A stretch of 64,000 nucleotides of DNA from AC-69 sp963751665 (GTDB lineage Bacteria > Actinomycetota > UBA4738 > HRBIN12): NCBI GenBank assembly GCA_963751665.1, contig CAVVVF010000001.1, positions 744,001 to 808,000 of the forward strand, in the 5' to 3' direction. Below are positions 54,058 to 62,620 of the stretch, piece after piece. The number at the start of each line of letters is the position of its first letter. Position 1 is the stretch's first letter. Below the pieces are notes generated by a model that was not told the origin of the DNA, did not search any database, and saw only the letters and a list, made by a program, of their open reading frames with translations. The position numbers were made by a program, and so were the translations under genes.

Positions 54058-55832
54058 GTGATCGAAGCGCGGTTCGACGACCTCCGGCCGGGGCGGGAGC
54101 GCTCGTTCCGGCTGATCGAGCCGGTCGGGGTGGTCGAGGCCCGGGCCGAGGACGAGGTCGGGCCGCCCTCGACCGGGTGGAGGACGCGGCGCGGCGCGGA
54201 CGGTGGGCGGCGGGGTTCGTCGCCGTACGAGGCCGCGCCGGGCCTGGACCCGGCGCTGTCGGTGCGGGAGCGGGAGCGCGGCGACCCGTTCGCCGCGCTC
54301 CCGCTCCTGTGGTTCGCCCTGTTCGAGGGGCGCGAGGACGTTCCCTCGTTCGAGCCCGTCGGCCGACGGTCTCGCGACCGATGGCATGGCGTGGCGGCCT
54401 CGATCGACCGGGCCCGGTACGACGCGTCGGTGGCCGCGATCCGCGAGCGGATCGCGGCCGGCGACACGTACCAGGTGAACTACACGATCCGCCTTCGGGC
54501 CGACCTCGACGGCGACGAATGCGACCTGTATCGCGACCTCTGCCTGGCGCAGCGGGGCGGCTACGCCGCGTACCTGTCCACCGGAGGATTCCGCGTGCTA
54601 TCCGCGTCCCCGGAGCTGTTCTTCCGGATGGACGGCGACCACATCATGACACGGCCGATGAAGGGCACCGCGCCCCGGGGCCGGTGGGCGGAGGAGGACG
54701 GGGACGCGCGGCCCGACTGGCCTCCTCCCCCAAGGACCGGGCGGAGAACGCCATGGTCGTGGACCTGTTGCGAAGCGATCTCGGCCGCATCTCGCTCCCG
54801 GGGACGGTCGCGGGCGCGCAGGCTGTTCGAGACGGAGCGCTACGAGACCGTGTGGCAGCTCACATCCACTGTTCGATCCACGCTTCGGCCCGGCATATCG
54901 CTGTCGGACGCGTTCCGCGCGCTGTTCCCCAGCGGCTCGGTCACCGGCGCCCCCAAGGTCTCCACGATGCGGCTCATCTCCGAGCTGGAGGATTCCCCGC
55001 GGGGCCCGTATTGCGGGGCGATCGGCTACCTCGCGCCACCCGGGAGCGCCGAGCCCGGGCGAACTTCAACGTGGCCATCCGCACCGTGGTCTTCGACAGG
55101 CAAACCCGGCTGGCCGAGTACGGCGTCGGCGGCGGCATCACGTACGACTCCTCGGCCGCCGGTGAGTTCGACGAGGCGGTGGCCAAGGCTCGCGTGCTCA
55201 CCGCGCGCCGGCCCCGGTTCGATCTGTTCGAGACCCTCCGCCACGAGCCGGCGTCGGGGTTCCGCCATCTCCCAGAGCACGTGGCCCGCCTAGAAGCCTC
55301 CGCCGCCTACTTCGGGTTCATCTTGCTTCGCCCCGATGTCGAGGCCGCGCTGGAGAAGGCGGTCGCAGAGCTCGGTGGAGCCGAAGGGCGCGTGCGGCTC
55401 GAGCTCTCGCGCGACGGGACGATGCGGACCGACGTCTCCGAACCACGCCCCGGCGGCCGAGGGGCCGGTGTGTGTGGCGCTCCATCCGGATCCGGTGGAT
55501 CCCTCGGACGTGTGGCTGTACCACAAGACCACCCTGCGCGAGCCCGTACGAACGCCGTCGCGACGATCGTCCGGATGTCGACGACGTCCTGTTGGTGAAC
55601 GACCGGGGCGAGGTGACGGAGTCCACCATCGCGAACGTGGCGGTAAAGCTCGGAGGGGAATGGTTCACGCCGCCTCTGGCTCGGGGTTGCTGCCGGGAAC
55701 CTACCGAGCGGTGCTCCTCCGGGAGGGCCGCATCCGCGAACGTCCGATCCGGGTGGCGAGCTGGCTTCCGCCGGCGGGCTCGCCCTGGTCAGCTCGGTCC
55801 GAGGATGGCGTCCGGCGGTGCTGGTCCCGTGA
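54058..55832 (+). CDS. pabBC: Fused aminodeoxychorismate synthase component I and 4-amino-4-deoxychorismate lyase (frameshifted)
   Basis: Makes 4-aminobenzoate for folate. The first 370-odd residues are PabB: MIEARFDDLRPGRERSFRL, GDTYQVNYTIRLRADLDGD, the PIKGT-like RPMKGTAPRGRWAEED, VDLLRSDLGRISLPG and FPSGSVTGAPKVSTMRLISE. The remainder is PabC, a class IV PLP aminotransferase-type lyase: RFDLFETLRHEPASGFRHLP, VNDRGEVTESTIANVAVKLG, TPPLARGCC-type end giving GLLPGTYRAVLLREGRIRER. Several frame changes (about 54180, 54720, 54810, 55040, 55450, 55680). Such fusions occur in many bacteria. GTG start 10 bases after etfA; stop overlaps the next gene. Folate supply fits the FolD and DmdA-like genes nearby. 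Confidence 0.88.
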
Positions 55833-56075
55833 GCACTTCCAAGCACTACCCGACCGACCCCGGCGTCATCACCGTGCACCTGGGCCAGTTCACGCGGGAG
55901 CACGCGGAGGAGATCGCCGGGCGAGCTCGAGGAGGCCGGCATCGTGTGGTGGTACAAGGAGCCCGGCTCCATCAGCAGGATCTGGGAGCACGGCGTTCGC
56001 CTGTTCGTGGACCGCGACCGCCTGGCCGAGGCCCGCGCCATCGAAGCCGCGGTTCTGGCCGACCCGCGAGCCTAG
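55829..56075 (+). CDS. Small hypothetical protein
   Basis: About 81 residues over one frameshift near 55920. The GTG at 55829 overlaps the pabBC stop (GTGA). Sequence: VSTSKHYPTDPGVITVHLGQ, then TREHAEEIAGELEEAGIVWW, YKEPGSISRIWEHGVRLFVD and a helical end. It resembles small putative signal-transducing or DUF2007-like proteins with an alternating beta-alpha-beta layout, but no sure family. Likely co-translated with pabBC. Ends overlapping the tail of the zinc-ribbon gene on the other strand by 4 bases. Confidence 0.6.
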
Positions 56076-56293
56076 GGCTCCCCGCCGCCGGCCGAGGAGG
56101 GCTCCCCCGGCCACGCGTGAGGGCGCATCCGCTCCTCGTCCAGTGGGCAGGCGCACAGCGGACAGCGCGGCGGCTCCTCGTAGACCAGGACCACGCGCTC
56201 GCAGAAGGGGCATTCGGCCTCGCGCATGGCGGGTGGGTGCGTATCGGCTGGCATTCCGCTCAGACCGCCGGTTGGGGGGGAGCGGTCACGCAT
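56072..56293 (-). CDS. Small zinc-ribbon protein
   Basis: 73 residues at most; the start could be the ATG at 56293 or an internal Met (residue 14 or 23). Two CxxC pairs form a zinc-binding site: REAECPFCERVVLVYEEPPR and CPLCACPLDEERMRP. The C-terminal part is proline/glycine-rich. Convergent with the small gene at 55829, overlapping 4 bases. Function unknown. Confidence 0.55.
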   Translation of the reverse strand: MRDRSPPTGGLSGMPADTHPPAMREAECPFCERVVLVYEEPPRCPLCACPLDEERMRPHAWPGEPSSAGGGEP

Positions 56294-56357
56294 TGATTGT
56301 CGGTTCGGGACTGGCCCGCCTTTACCAGGCGCGTATAGCCCGGCCGGGCCGGCCGTC

Positions 56358-56377
56358 GGGCCGTCGGGTGACGGCCC
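56358..56377. terminator. GC hairpin, possible terminator
   Basis: GGGCCGTC-GGGT-GACGGCCC, a perfect 8-base stem with a 4-base loop, just after the stop of the gene ending at 56393 on the minus strand. No T-run follows, so the role is uncertain. Confidence 0.45.
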
Positions 56378-56392
56378 CGGCCGGCGCCAGCG

Positions 56393-56596
56393 CTAGGCTG
56401 CTTCCTTCCGAGACCTGCGCTTGCCGCGCGAGATGTACTCGTGGACCGGCTCGTGCTGCCAGCAATGGTCGAACCGGTTGTACTTCGACAGTTGCGTGCT
56501 GCATCCAGGCGTGGCGCACACGCGCCCCTCGCCGTAGGTTCGATTGGCTCTCGGGAGCTCGCGGACGCGGCCCCCGCGGTAGGACTCCTCTGACAT
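56393..56596 (-). CDS. Small zinc-binding-like hypothetical protein
   Basis: 67 residues from an ATG at 56596 behind GGGGGAG. It reads MSEESYRGGRVRELPRANRT and then CATPGCSTQLSKYNRFDHCW QHEPVHEYISRGKRRSRKEAA. Cys-x4-Cys, a later cysteine and His residues (HCWQHE) suggest a small metal site. The C-terminus is strongly basic, so nucleic acid binding is possible. No family recognised, though similar short proteins of this pattern are common in actinobacteria. Confidence 0.6.
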   Translation of the reverse strand: MSEESYRGGRVRELPRANRTYGEGRVCATPGCSTQLSKYNRFDHCWQHEPVHEYISRGKRRSRKEAA

Positions 56597-56727
56597 CTTC
56601 ACTCCCCCCACCCAGACGACCCCTGCCTGCTCGCCTTTCAGGGTCTCCAGGTATTCGAACCGTACTGGGCCCCGGTTCGTTCCCTCTCGATGGGCAAGAC
56701 GGGCGCTCGAGGACGGGGAACGGCCCC

Positions 56728-57216
56728 TCAGTCCTCCGACAGCCGCTGGACCAGGGCTTTCGTTCCCTGGGTCATCTGGACGACCCGCGGCGTGAACCCC
56801 AGGCCCTCCCAGAAGGCCATGGCCCCCTGGTTGGGGGCGAAGGTCTTGAGCTCGATCCACTCCACCCCCAGCTCCCCGGCGAACCGGGCCGCCTCCTGGA
56901 CCAGGGCCCGGCCGACCCCCCGCCCCCGGTACCCGGTCCGGACCACGACCCCGGAGAGCTCCAGGGCTCGCTCGTCTGAGAACCGCGACGGGATGCGGAC
57001 CTCGCCGTAGGACATCCCCACGATCTCGCCCTCGTCCTCGGCCACCAGGACCACAGCGTTCTCGGTGCTCATGGCCTCCCGGTACTTGAGCCCGACCTCG
57101 TCGTAGAAACCTGGGCGAGGGGTGAACACCCGCCAGTCGCTCTGCATCCTGTCGAGCTCCTGGAACAGGGCCACCAGGGCCGGGACGTCCTCCGGCGTGG
57201 CCTGCCTGACCTTCAC
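56728..57216 (-). CDS. GNAT acetyltransferase
   Basis: 162 residues, complete. The acetyl-CoA site is RTGYRGRGVGRALVQEAARF, preceded by the strand VVLVAEDEGEIVGMSYGEVR and followed by VEWIELKTFAPNQGAMAFWE and LGFTPRVVQMTQGTKAL, all standard GNAT blocks. N-terminus MKVRQATPEDVPALVALFQE. Substrate unknown. It lies 12 bases after the enoyl-CoA hydratase stop on the same strand. Confidence 0.9.
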   Translation of the reverse strand: MKVRQATPEDVPALVALFQELDRMQSDWRVFTPRPGFYDEVGLKYREAMSTENAVVLVAEDEGEIVGMSYGEVRIPSRFSDERALELSGVVVRTGYRGRGVGRALVQEAARFAGELGVEWIELKTFAPNQGAMAFWEGLGFTPRVVQMTQGTKALVQRLSED

Positions 57217-57228
57217 GCTGGTCTCCTC

Positions 57229-58002
57229 CTACTTGCCGGTGAAGCGGGGCTCGCGCTTCTCCAGGAAGGCCCGAACGCCCTCCTTCTGGTCCGCGGTGCC
57301 GAACAGGCTCACGAACACGTCCCGCTCGACCCCCAGACCTCGCCGCAGGTCGCCGAGCGCGGCGGCGTTCATGGCCTCTTTGGCCGCGGCGAGCGCGAGC
57401 GTGGGCCCGTTCGCGTATCGCATGGCGACCTCGGCCGCCACCCGGCGGGCCTCGCCGGGAGGGGTCACCCGGTCGACCAGCCCGAGCGCGAGGGCCTCGT
57501 CCGCTCCGACCCGCCGGCCCGAGTAGATGAGGTCTCGGGCCCGGGCCTGGCCGACCAACCGGGTGAGGCGCTGGGTCCCCCCGGCGCCGGGGATGATGCC
57601 GAGGGCGATCTCGGGCTGCCCGAGCGTGGCATCCTGCGCGGCGAAGCGGAAGTCGCAGGCCAGGGTGAGCTCGCACCCACCGCCGAGGCAATAGCCTTCG
57701 ATGGCGGCGATCGTGACCTTGGGCATCTCTTCCAGAAGGTTCAGGGCCTCGCCGAGCGCCGAGACGACCGGCCGGATCTCCTTCGGACCGAGCCCCGCGA
57801 CCTCCTTGAGGTCCGCGCCGGCGGCGAAGGTCTTCGGCCCGCCCCACACCACCACGGCGCGCACTTCGTCCCGGCGTCCGGCCTCGATCGCCGCGTCGCG
57901 CAGCTCGTCCGAGACCCGGCGGCTGATGGCATTGGCGGGCGGGCGGTCCAGCCTGATGGTGGCCACCGGCCCCTCCACCTCCAACCGAACGAACTCACCC
58001 AT
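57229..58002 (-). CDS. Enoyl-CoA hydratase/isomerase family protein
   Basis: 257 residues of the crotonase fold; hydrates trans-2-enoyl-CoA in fatty acid oxidation, or a related reaction. Start MGEFVRLEVEGPVATIRLDR at 58002; residues before it in frame have no match. Catalytic glutamates lie in CLGGGCELTLACDFRF and LGQPEIALGIIPGAGGTQRL, the oxyanion loop VVVWGGPKTFAAGADLKEVA is seen, and the C-terminal LVDRVTPPGEARRVAAEVAM is normal. It could be a beta-oxidation enzyme working with the Etf genes. Divergent from the fur-type regulator, so they may share a promoter region. Confidence 0.92.
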   Translation of the reverse strand: MGEFVRLEVEGPVATIRLDRPPANAISRRVSDELRDAAIEAGRRDEVRAVVVWGGPKTFAAGADLKEVAGLGPKEIRPVVSALGEALNLLEEMPKVTIAAIEGYCLGGGCELTLACDFRFAAQDATLGQPEIALGIIPGAGGTQRLTRLVGQARARDLIYSGRRVGADEALALGLVDRVTPPGEARRVAAEVAMRYANGPTLALAAAKEAMNAAALGDLRRGLGVERDVFVSLFGTADQKEGVRAFLEKREPRFTGK

Positions 58003-58097
58003 CGCGTCTCTCTTCCACGGCCTGCCTATCTTTCCAGACCCGGCAGGCATCTCACGGGGCCATCCCCCCAAGCGCCGAGCGTCGCCCCTGCGACTAA

Positions 58098-58124
58098 GTT
58101 GCAGGTGCAACGGGATGCTACAAT
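58098..58124. promoter_or_regulatory. Inverted repeat and -10-like box upstream of the Fur-family gene
   Basis: GTTGCA-GG-TGCAAC at 58098-58111 is a perfect 6-base inverted repeat, followed at 58119-58124 by TACAAT, a -10-like hexamer, just before the start of the regulator gene. TTGCA/TGCAA arms are the kind seen in Fur-family operators, notably the nickel regulator Nur. Autoregulation is inferred. Confidence 0.55.
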
Positions 58125-58132
58125 CCCCGGCC

Positions 58133-58567
58133 GTGAGCGACCGGAGGGGCGGTGACGTGATGGAGGTCCTGCGGGACCGGGGCCTTCGGATGACCCCCCA
58201 GCGCCGGGCCATCGTGGCCGAGATCATGCGGACCCGGGGCCACATCTCGCCGACCGCCCTGGCCCGCAAGGTGCAGGGCGAGATGCCGGGGGTGAACGCC
58301 TCCACCGTATACCGGACCCTGGCGCTGCTGGAGGAGATCGGGGTGCTGTCGCATGCCCACCTGGAGGGTGGGGCCGAGTATCACCGGGCGGAGGAAGCCG
58401 GGCACGTCCACCTGACCTGCTCCAATTGCGGGGCCGAGGACGACCTCTCCATGGAGGAGGCCGAGGCCCTGTCCCACCTGATCGAACGGCACCGCGAGTT
58501 CCTTCCCGACCTCACGCACTTCGCGATCAGCGGCCTGTGCGCCGAGTGCCGCCGCCTGGCCGGCTGA
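58133..58567 (+). CDS. Fur-family metal-dependent transcriptional regulator
   Basis: 144 residues from a GTG at 58133 (an ATG at 58159 is the alternative). The winged-helix part is DRGLRMTPQRRAIVAEIM, ISPTALARKVQGEMPGVN and ASTVYRTLALLEEIGVLSHA. Metal ligands follow: a histidine-rich AEEAGHVHLTCSNCGAED with the zinc pair CSNC and the second pair CAEC near the end. Fur family members sense iron, zinc, nickel, manganese or peroxide. The gene faces a nickel/cobalt permease, and its promoter carries a TTGCA-type palindrome, so a nickel- or cobalt-sensing (Nur-like) role is likely but not proven. Confidence 0.85.
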   Translation: MSDRRGGDVMEVLRDRGLRMTPQRRAIVAEIMRTRGHISPTALARKVQGEMPGVNASTVYRTLALLEEIGVLSHAHLEGGAEYHRAEEAGHVHLTCSNCGAEDDLSMEEAEALSHLIERHREFLPDLTHFAISGLCAECRRLAG

Positions 58568-58585
58568 GGGACGAGCCCGTTTCGA

Positions 58586-59533
58586 TCACCCGCCGAACAG
58601 CGCGGGGAGCAGCGTGCCCTTCCCCACGATGAACAGGATCCCGATCACCAGGCTGAACGTCGCGGTGAGGAGCGCGACCGAGACGTAGAGCGTCCAGTTC
58701 TCCGCCGCGCGCATGAAGCCGAACGCCGTCCCCGCCGTGATGAGTGAGTTCGAGGTGAGCAGCCCGACCAGGAACGTTCCGAGCAGCGCCTCCCCGACCA
58801 CCGGCCCGCCGGCTCCCGCTGCGGTCAGGAAGATCAGGAGCTGCGTCGGCGTCTCGGCCCCCACCCCGTGGACCATCCCCACCAGGAACGCGGTGCGCCG
58901 CCCGTAGTTCATGAACGCGTCCGGCTCCGGGTGCTTGTGGTGATGGTGCCCGGGGCGTCCGTGATGGCCGTGGTGCCACTCCGACACCGGGATGTCCTCG
59001 GCTACGGCCACGGCGACCGATTCGCCTTCGCCCTGGTGCACGTGCACCGGCTCGGTCTCATGGGAATGAGGGCTCTCGCGGCGGGCCTTCCGGTAAAGGG
59101 AGCGGGCGCCGCTGAAGATGAGCATCCACCGGCTGCGCATCCGGAACTCCTTGCCGTGGCGGACGAGCGCGACGAACACGTACACCCCGAGGATCACCAG
59201 CGTGACCCCGACGATCCGTTCCATGACGTTGTCGATGCCGGCAGGGAGCCGGTCGCCCAGGATGATCGCCGCGGTCCCGATGAGGAAGACGACGAGCGCG
59301 TGACCGAGCGCGTACAGCGTGCCGAACAGCATGGAGTCGCTGCGACTGTCCTGGGAGCTCGTGATGTCCGTGATGGCCGCGATGTGGTCCCAGTCGATCC
59401 CATGGCGGAACCCGAACAGGAAGGCCGAGGCGATCACACCGATCCCGAACGCCCCGGCAGCCTCGGCCAGCACGCCCCCTTCCCCCTCCCCTTCCTGTCC
59501 TCGAACGGGTGTCGAGGCTCCATGCAACCACAT
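58586..59533 (-). CDS. NiCoT-family nickel/cobalt permease
   Basis: 315 residues with about eight hydrophobic segments. The signature HX4DH motif is clear in FLFGFRHGIDWDHIAAITD, and LFGTLYALGHALVVFLIG and FLVGMVHGVGAETPTQLLIF match the HoxN/NixA group. A cytoplasmic loop rich in histidine (HHGHHGRPGHHHHKH) may bind the metal. It likely imports Ni2+ or Co2+. It is convergent with the Fur-family gene, 18 bases apart, and downstream of the mutase gene, which needs a cobalt cofactor. Start ATG at 59533 is about 55 bases after the mutase stop; TTGCAAG palindromic sequence lies there. Confidence 0.9.
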   Translation of the reverse strand: MWLHGASTPVRGQEGEGEGGVLAEAAGAFGIGVIASAFLFGFRHGIDWDHIAAITDITSSQDSRSDSMLFGTLYALGHALVVFLIGTAAIILGDRLPAGIDNVMERIVGVTLVILGVYVFVALVRHGKEFRMRSRWMLIFSGARSLYRKARRESPHSHETEPVHVHQGEGESVAVAVAEDIPVSEWHHGHHGRPGHHHHKHPEPDAFMNYGRRTAFLVGMVHGVGAETPTQLLIFLTAAGAGGPVVGEALLGTFLVGLLTSNSLITAGTAFGFMRAAENWTLYVSVALLTATFSLVIGILFIVGKGTLLPALFGG

Positions 59534-59586
59534 GGCTGCATGCTCTGGCAAGTGCGGGGTCTTGCAAGATGCCCGGGGGGAGCCCC

Positions 59587-61243
59587 TCAGAACCGGGGGG
59601 TCTCGGTGTACTCGCCGAACACCTGGCGGAGGGACCCCGACGATCTCCCCCTCGGTGCACATGGCCCTGGCGCAGTCCACCAGGAACGGCATCAGGTTCT
59701 CGTCGGTCCCGGCGGCCGCCGCCAGCCTGTCCAGGGCCGTTCGCGCCCTGGCCTGGTCACGGCGCTTCCGCAGGTCGCGGACCCGGCCGACCTGCTCCCC
59801 CTCCAGGACCGCCGGGATCTCCAGGACCTCGACGGAGCCACCGTCCTGGTCGACGAACTCGTTCACGCCGACCTTCACCAGGCGGCCCTTCTCGTACCGC
59901 ACCTGTTCCCGGTAGGCGGACTCCGCGATCTCCTGCTGGAAGTACCCTCGGTCGATCCCGGCCAGGATCCCCTCGAGCATCGACCCAGAGCTCATCCGCT
60001 CGATCCGGGCGAACTCCTCCTCGGCAAGCTCCTCCATCCGGTTCGTGAGGGACTCGAGGAAGTACGAGCCCCCCAGCGGGTCGATCGCGTTCGGCACGCC
60101 GGTCTCGTACGCGATGATCTGCTGGGTCCGAAGCGCGAGCTTCGCCGCCTCCTCCGTCGGGAGGGCCAGGACCTCGTCGAGCGCGTTCGTGTGCAGCGAC
60201 TGCGTGCCGCCCAGGACGGCCGCCAACGCCTCGATGGCCGTTCGCACCACGTTGTTCATGGGCTGCTGCGCGGTGAGCGACACGCCGGCCGTCTGGGTGT
60301 GGAACCGCAGGCGCATCGAGGCCTCGGCCTTCGCGCCATACCGCTCCTTCATCCACCGAGCCCAGATCCGCCTGGCCGCCCGGTACTTCGCGATCTCCTC
60401 GAAGAAGTCGATGTGCGCGTTGAAGAAGAAGGACAGTCCCTGCGCGAACCGGTCCACGTCCATCCCGCGAGCGATGCCGAGCTCGACGTAGGCGAACCCG
60501 TCGGCCAGCGTGTAGGCCAGCTCCTGCCACGCGTTCGCCCCGGCCTCGCGGATGTGGTAGCCCGAGACGCTGATGGGGTGCCATTGCGGCACATGCTCGG
60601 CGCAGAACTCGATGAGGTCGCCGATCAGCCGGAGGTGGGGCCGGGGCGGGAAGATCCATTCCTTCTGGGCGATGTACTCCTTCAGGATGTCGGTCTGGAG
60701 CGTGCCGTCGAGGCGGTCCCACGGGACCCCCTGCTCCTCCGCGGCGGCCAGGAAGAAGGCGAAGATCACGACGGCGGGGCCGCTGATGGTCATCGACGTC
60801 GTGATGTCGCCGAGGGGGATGCCTTCGAACAGCTGCTCGAAGTCGCTCAGCGAGTCGGTGGCGACGCCGCACCGCCCGACCTCTCCCTCCGAGAGCGGGT
60901 CGTCGGAGTCCCGCCCCATCAGCGTGGGCATGTCGAAGGCCACCGACAGGCCGCCCTGGCCCTGGGCCAGCAGGAACTTGTAGCGGGCGTTCGTCTCGGC
61001 CGGCGTGCCGTACCCAGCGAACTGCCGCATCGTCCACAGCCGGCCCCGGTACATCGTGGGATAGACGCCGCGCACGAACGGGTAGCGACCCGCCTCTCCG
61101 AGGTCTCGCCGGGGGTCGAACCCGGCCAGGTCCTCCTCGGTGTACAGGGGCTCCAGGGGTTCCCCGGAAAGGGTCTCGAAGTCGGCGTCGCGCTCGTCCG
61201 AAGTCCGGTACGCCCGCTCCCACCCGCCTTCTTCGCCCGTCAT
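59587..61243 (-). CDS. Acyl-CoA mutase large subunit (methylmalonyl-CoA mutase-like)
   Basis: B12-dependent mutase catalytic subunit, about 551 residues, interconverting methylmalonyl-CoA and succinyl-CoA if it is McmA1. Start MTGEEGGWERAYRTSDERDA at 61243. Substrate-site block YPTMYRGRLWTMRQFAGYGT and TGLSVAFDMP-like GGLSVAFDMPTLMGRDSDD are characteristic, as are RLRFHTQTAGVSLTAQQPMN and ALPTEEAAKLALRTQQIIAY. The frame changes near 59640 before the end VFGEYTETPRF. There is no B12-binding domain at the C-terminus, as in two-subunit mutases; the small subunit gene is not in this window. meaB follows upstream. Isobutyryl- or hydroxyisobutyryl-CoA mutase cannot be excluded. Confidence 0.9.
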
Positions 61244-61253
61244 CCCGGCCTTC

Positions 61254-62192
61254 CTAGGGGTCGCTTGCTCGCGACATCCGTTCGATCAGGATATCGGCCG
61301 CCCGGTACGGGTCCGTCGTCCGGCCGGCCACCTCCTCGGCGAGTGCCGGATCACCCCTCAGCCAGGCTCGGGCGCGTCCGCGGAGGCGTTCGCCAGCCAG
61401 CCCCTCCACCTCGAGGAGCAGCCGGTCCCGGCGCTTCTCCACGAGCTCGCCCGTCTCCTCCAGGTGGGCGCGATGGCGGGCCATCGCATCCCACAGCTCA
61501 TCGATGCCCTCCGAGCGCTGCGCCGAGGCCCGCACCACCGGCGGCGTCCAGGCTGGCGGCGATCCCATCCGGATCATCTGCTCCAGGTCGCGCGCCGCGG
61601 CCTCGGCCCCCTCCCTGTCCGACTTGTTGACCACGAACACGTCGGCGATCTCCAGGATCCCGGCCTTGGCCACCTGGACGGCATCCCCCCATCCCGGCGA
61701 GACCACCACGAGCGTGGTGTCGGTCGCGGCGGCGACGTCGACCTCGGCTTGCCCGACGCCGACGGTCTCCACCATCACCAGGTCCTTGCCGGACGCGTCG
61801 AGGATCCGGACGGCCTCTGGAGCCGCCAGGGCCATCCCCCCGAGATGGCCTCGCGTGGCCATGGACCGGATGAACACGCCCGGATCGGTGGCGTGCTCCT
61901 GCATGCGGAGCCGATCCCCGAGCAGCGCCCCACCGGTGAACGGCGACGTGGGATCGATGGCCAGCACGGCGACCGACAGCTCGCGTTGCCGCGCCAACCG
62001 GACGAGCTCTCCCGCGAGCGTGGACTTCCCCACGCCCGGCGAGCCGGTGAGCCCGATAGTGAAGGCCCGGCCGGTGTGCCCGAACAGGCCCGATGACAGC
62101 TCGGCCAGCCCCTCGGCGCCGTCCTCCACCATCGAGATGGCCCGGGCCACCGCACGGCGGTCACCGCCAAGGACGGCCTCGACCAGGTCCAC
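61254..62192 (-). CDS. meaB: Methylmalonyl-CoA mutase-associated GTPase MeaB
   Basis: Loads and protects the mutase cofactor, using GTP. About 312 residues. Walker A FTIGLTGSPGVGKSTLAGE, SVAVLAIDPTSPFTGGALLG, the G2/switch region RMQEHATDPGVFIRSMATRG and ETVGVGQAEVDVAAATDTTL (Walker B) and the NKSD base motif (VVNKSDREGAEAA). GTG at 62192 is chosen (VDLVEAVLGGDRRAVARAI) with a second GTG at 62237 as alternative. Next to the mutase gene, 10 bases away, the usual order. Confidence 0.93.
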   Translation of the reverse strand: MDLVEAVLGGDRRAVARAISMVEDGAEGLAELSSGLFGHTGRAFTIGLTGSPGVGKSTLAGELVRLARQRELSVAVLAIDPTSPFTGGALLGDRLRMQEHATDPGVFIRSMATRGHLGGMALAAPEAVRILDASGKDLVMVETVGVGQAEVDVAAATDTTLVVVSPGWGDAVQVAKAGILEIADVFVVNKSDREGAEAAARDLEQMIRMGSPPAWTPPVVRASAQRSEGIDELWDAMARHRAHLEETGELVEKRRDRLLLEVEGLAGERLRGRARAWLRGDPALAEEVAGRTTDPYRAADILIERMSRASDP

Positions 62193-62296
62193 GGGGGAAG
62201 GGTACCCGTCGGTCCGGCTCGAACCGACCGGTGCCACCGGGAACCCGCTCGACTTCGGGCGGGTCTATCGTCCTGAGACGGAAAAGGGGACGTCGG

Positions 62297-62620
62297 GTGA
62301 GCGGGACCAGGCTCCGCGTGGGGATCCTGTTGGTCGCGGTGATGGCGGCTTCGTGCGGGATCGGGCCGCTCCGCCAGGACAAGCTGCCGGAACCCTCCAG
62401 GAGACAAGCCCGCGCCGCCGCGTCCTCGATCTGCGCCCGCGCGGCCGATCAGTACGGCATCGAGCGGATGGCCCGGTACCTCGGCGCGGCGAGCGACCGG
62501 CCCCGGCCGGTCGCTCGCGCATTCGTCCGCGAGGTGGCCCGGCGCTCGGACGGCTGGGAGCCGTATCGGGCGGCCGGCTTCCGGGGTTGCCTGGCGGGCC
62601 TTGGAGCCTCTTCGGACTAG
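62297..62620 (+). CDS. Small putative lipoprotein
   Basis: 107 residues from a GTG behind AAAAGGGGA. A short positive region and hydrophobic stretch LRVGILLVAVMAASCGIGP end in a lipobox-like AASC, suggesting lipid attachment and export. The rest is helical with one later cysteine (SICARAADQYGIERMARYL). No family recognised. Convergent with the PrsW gene, with stops overlapping by 4 bases. Role unknown. Confidence 0.6.
   Translation: MSGTRLRVGILLVAVMAASCGIGPLRQDKLPEPSRRQARAAASSICARAADQYGIERMARYLGAASDRPRPVARAFVREVARRSDGWEPYRAAGFRGCLAGLGASSD

Noticed and set aside
59534..59586. Cobalamin riboswitch before the NiCoT gene
   Set aside because: Only about 55 bases separate the mutase stop from the permease start, too short for that element.
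58868..61630. 920-codon plus-strand open frame across the mutase and permease
   Set aside because: Antisense of two genes with clear motifs; composition is typical of a GC-rich shadow frame.
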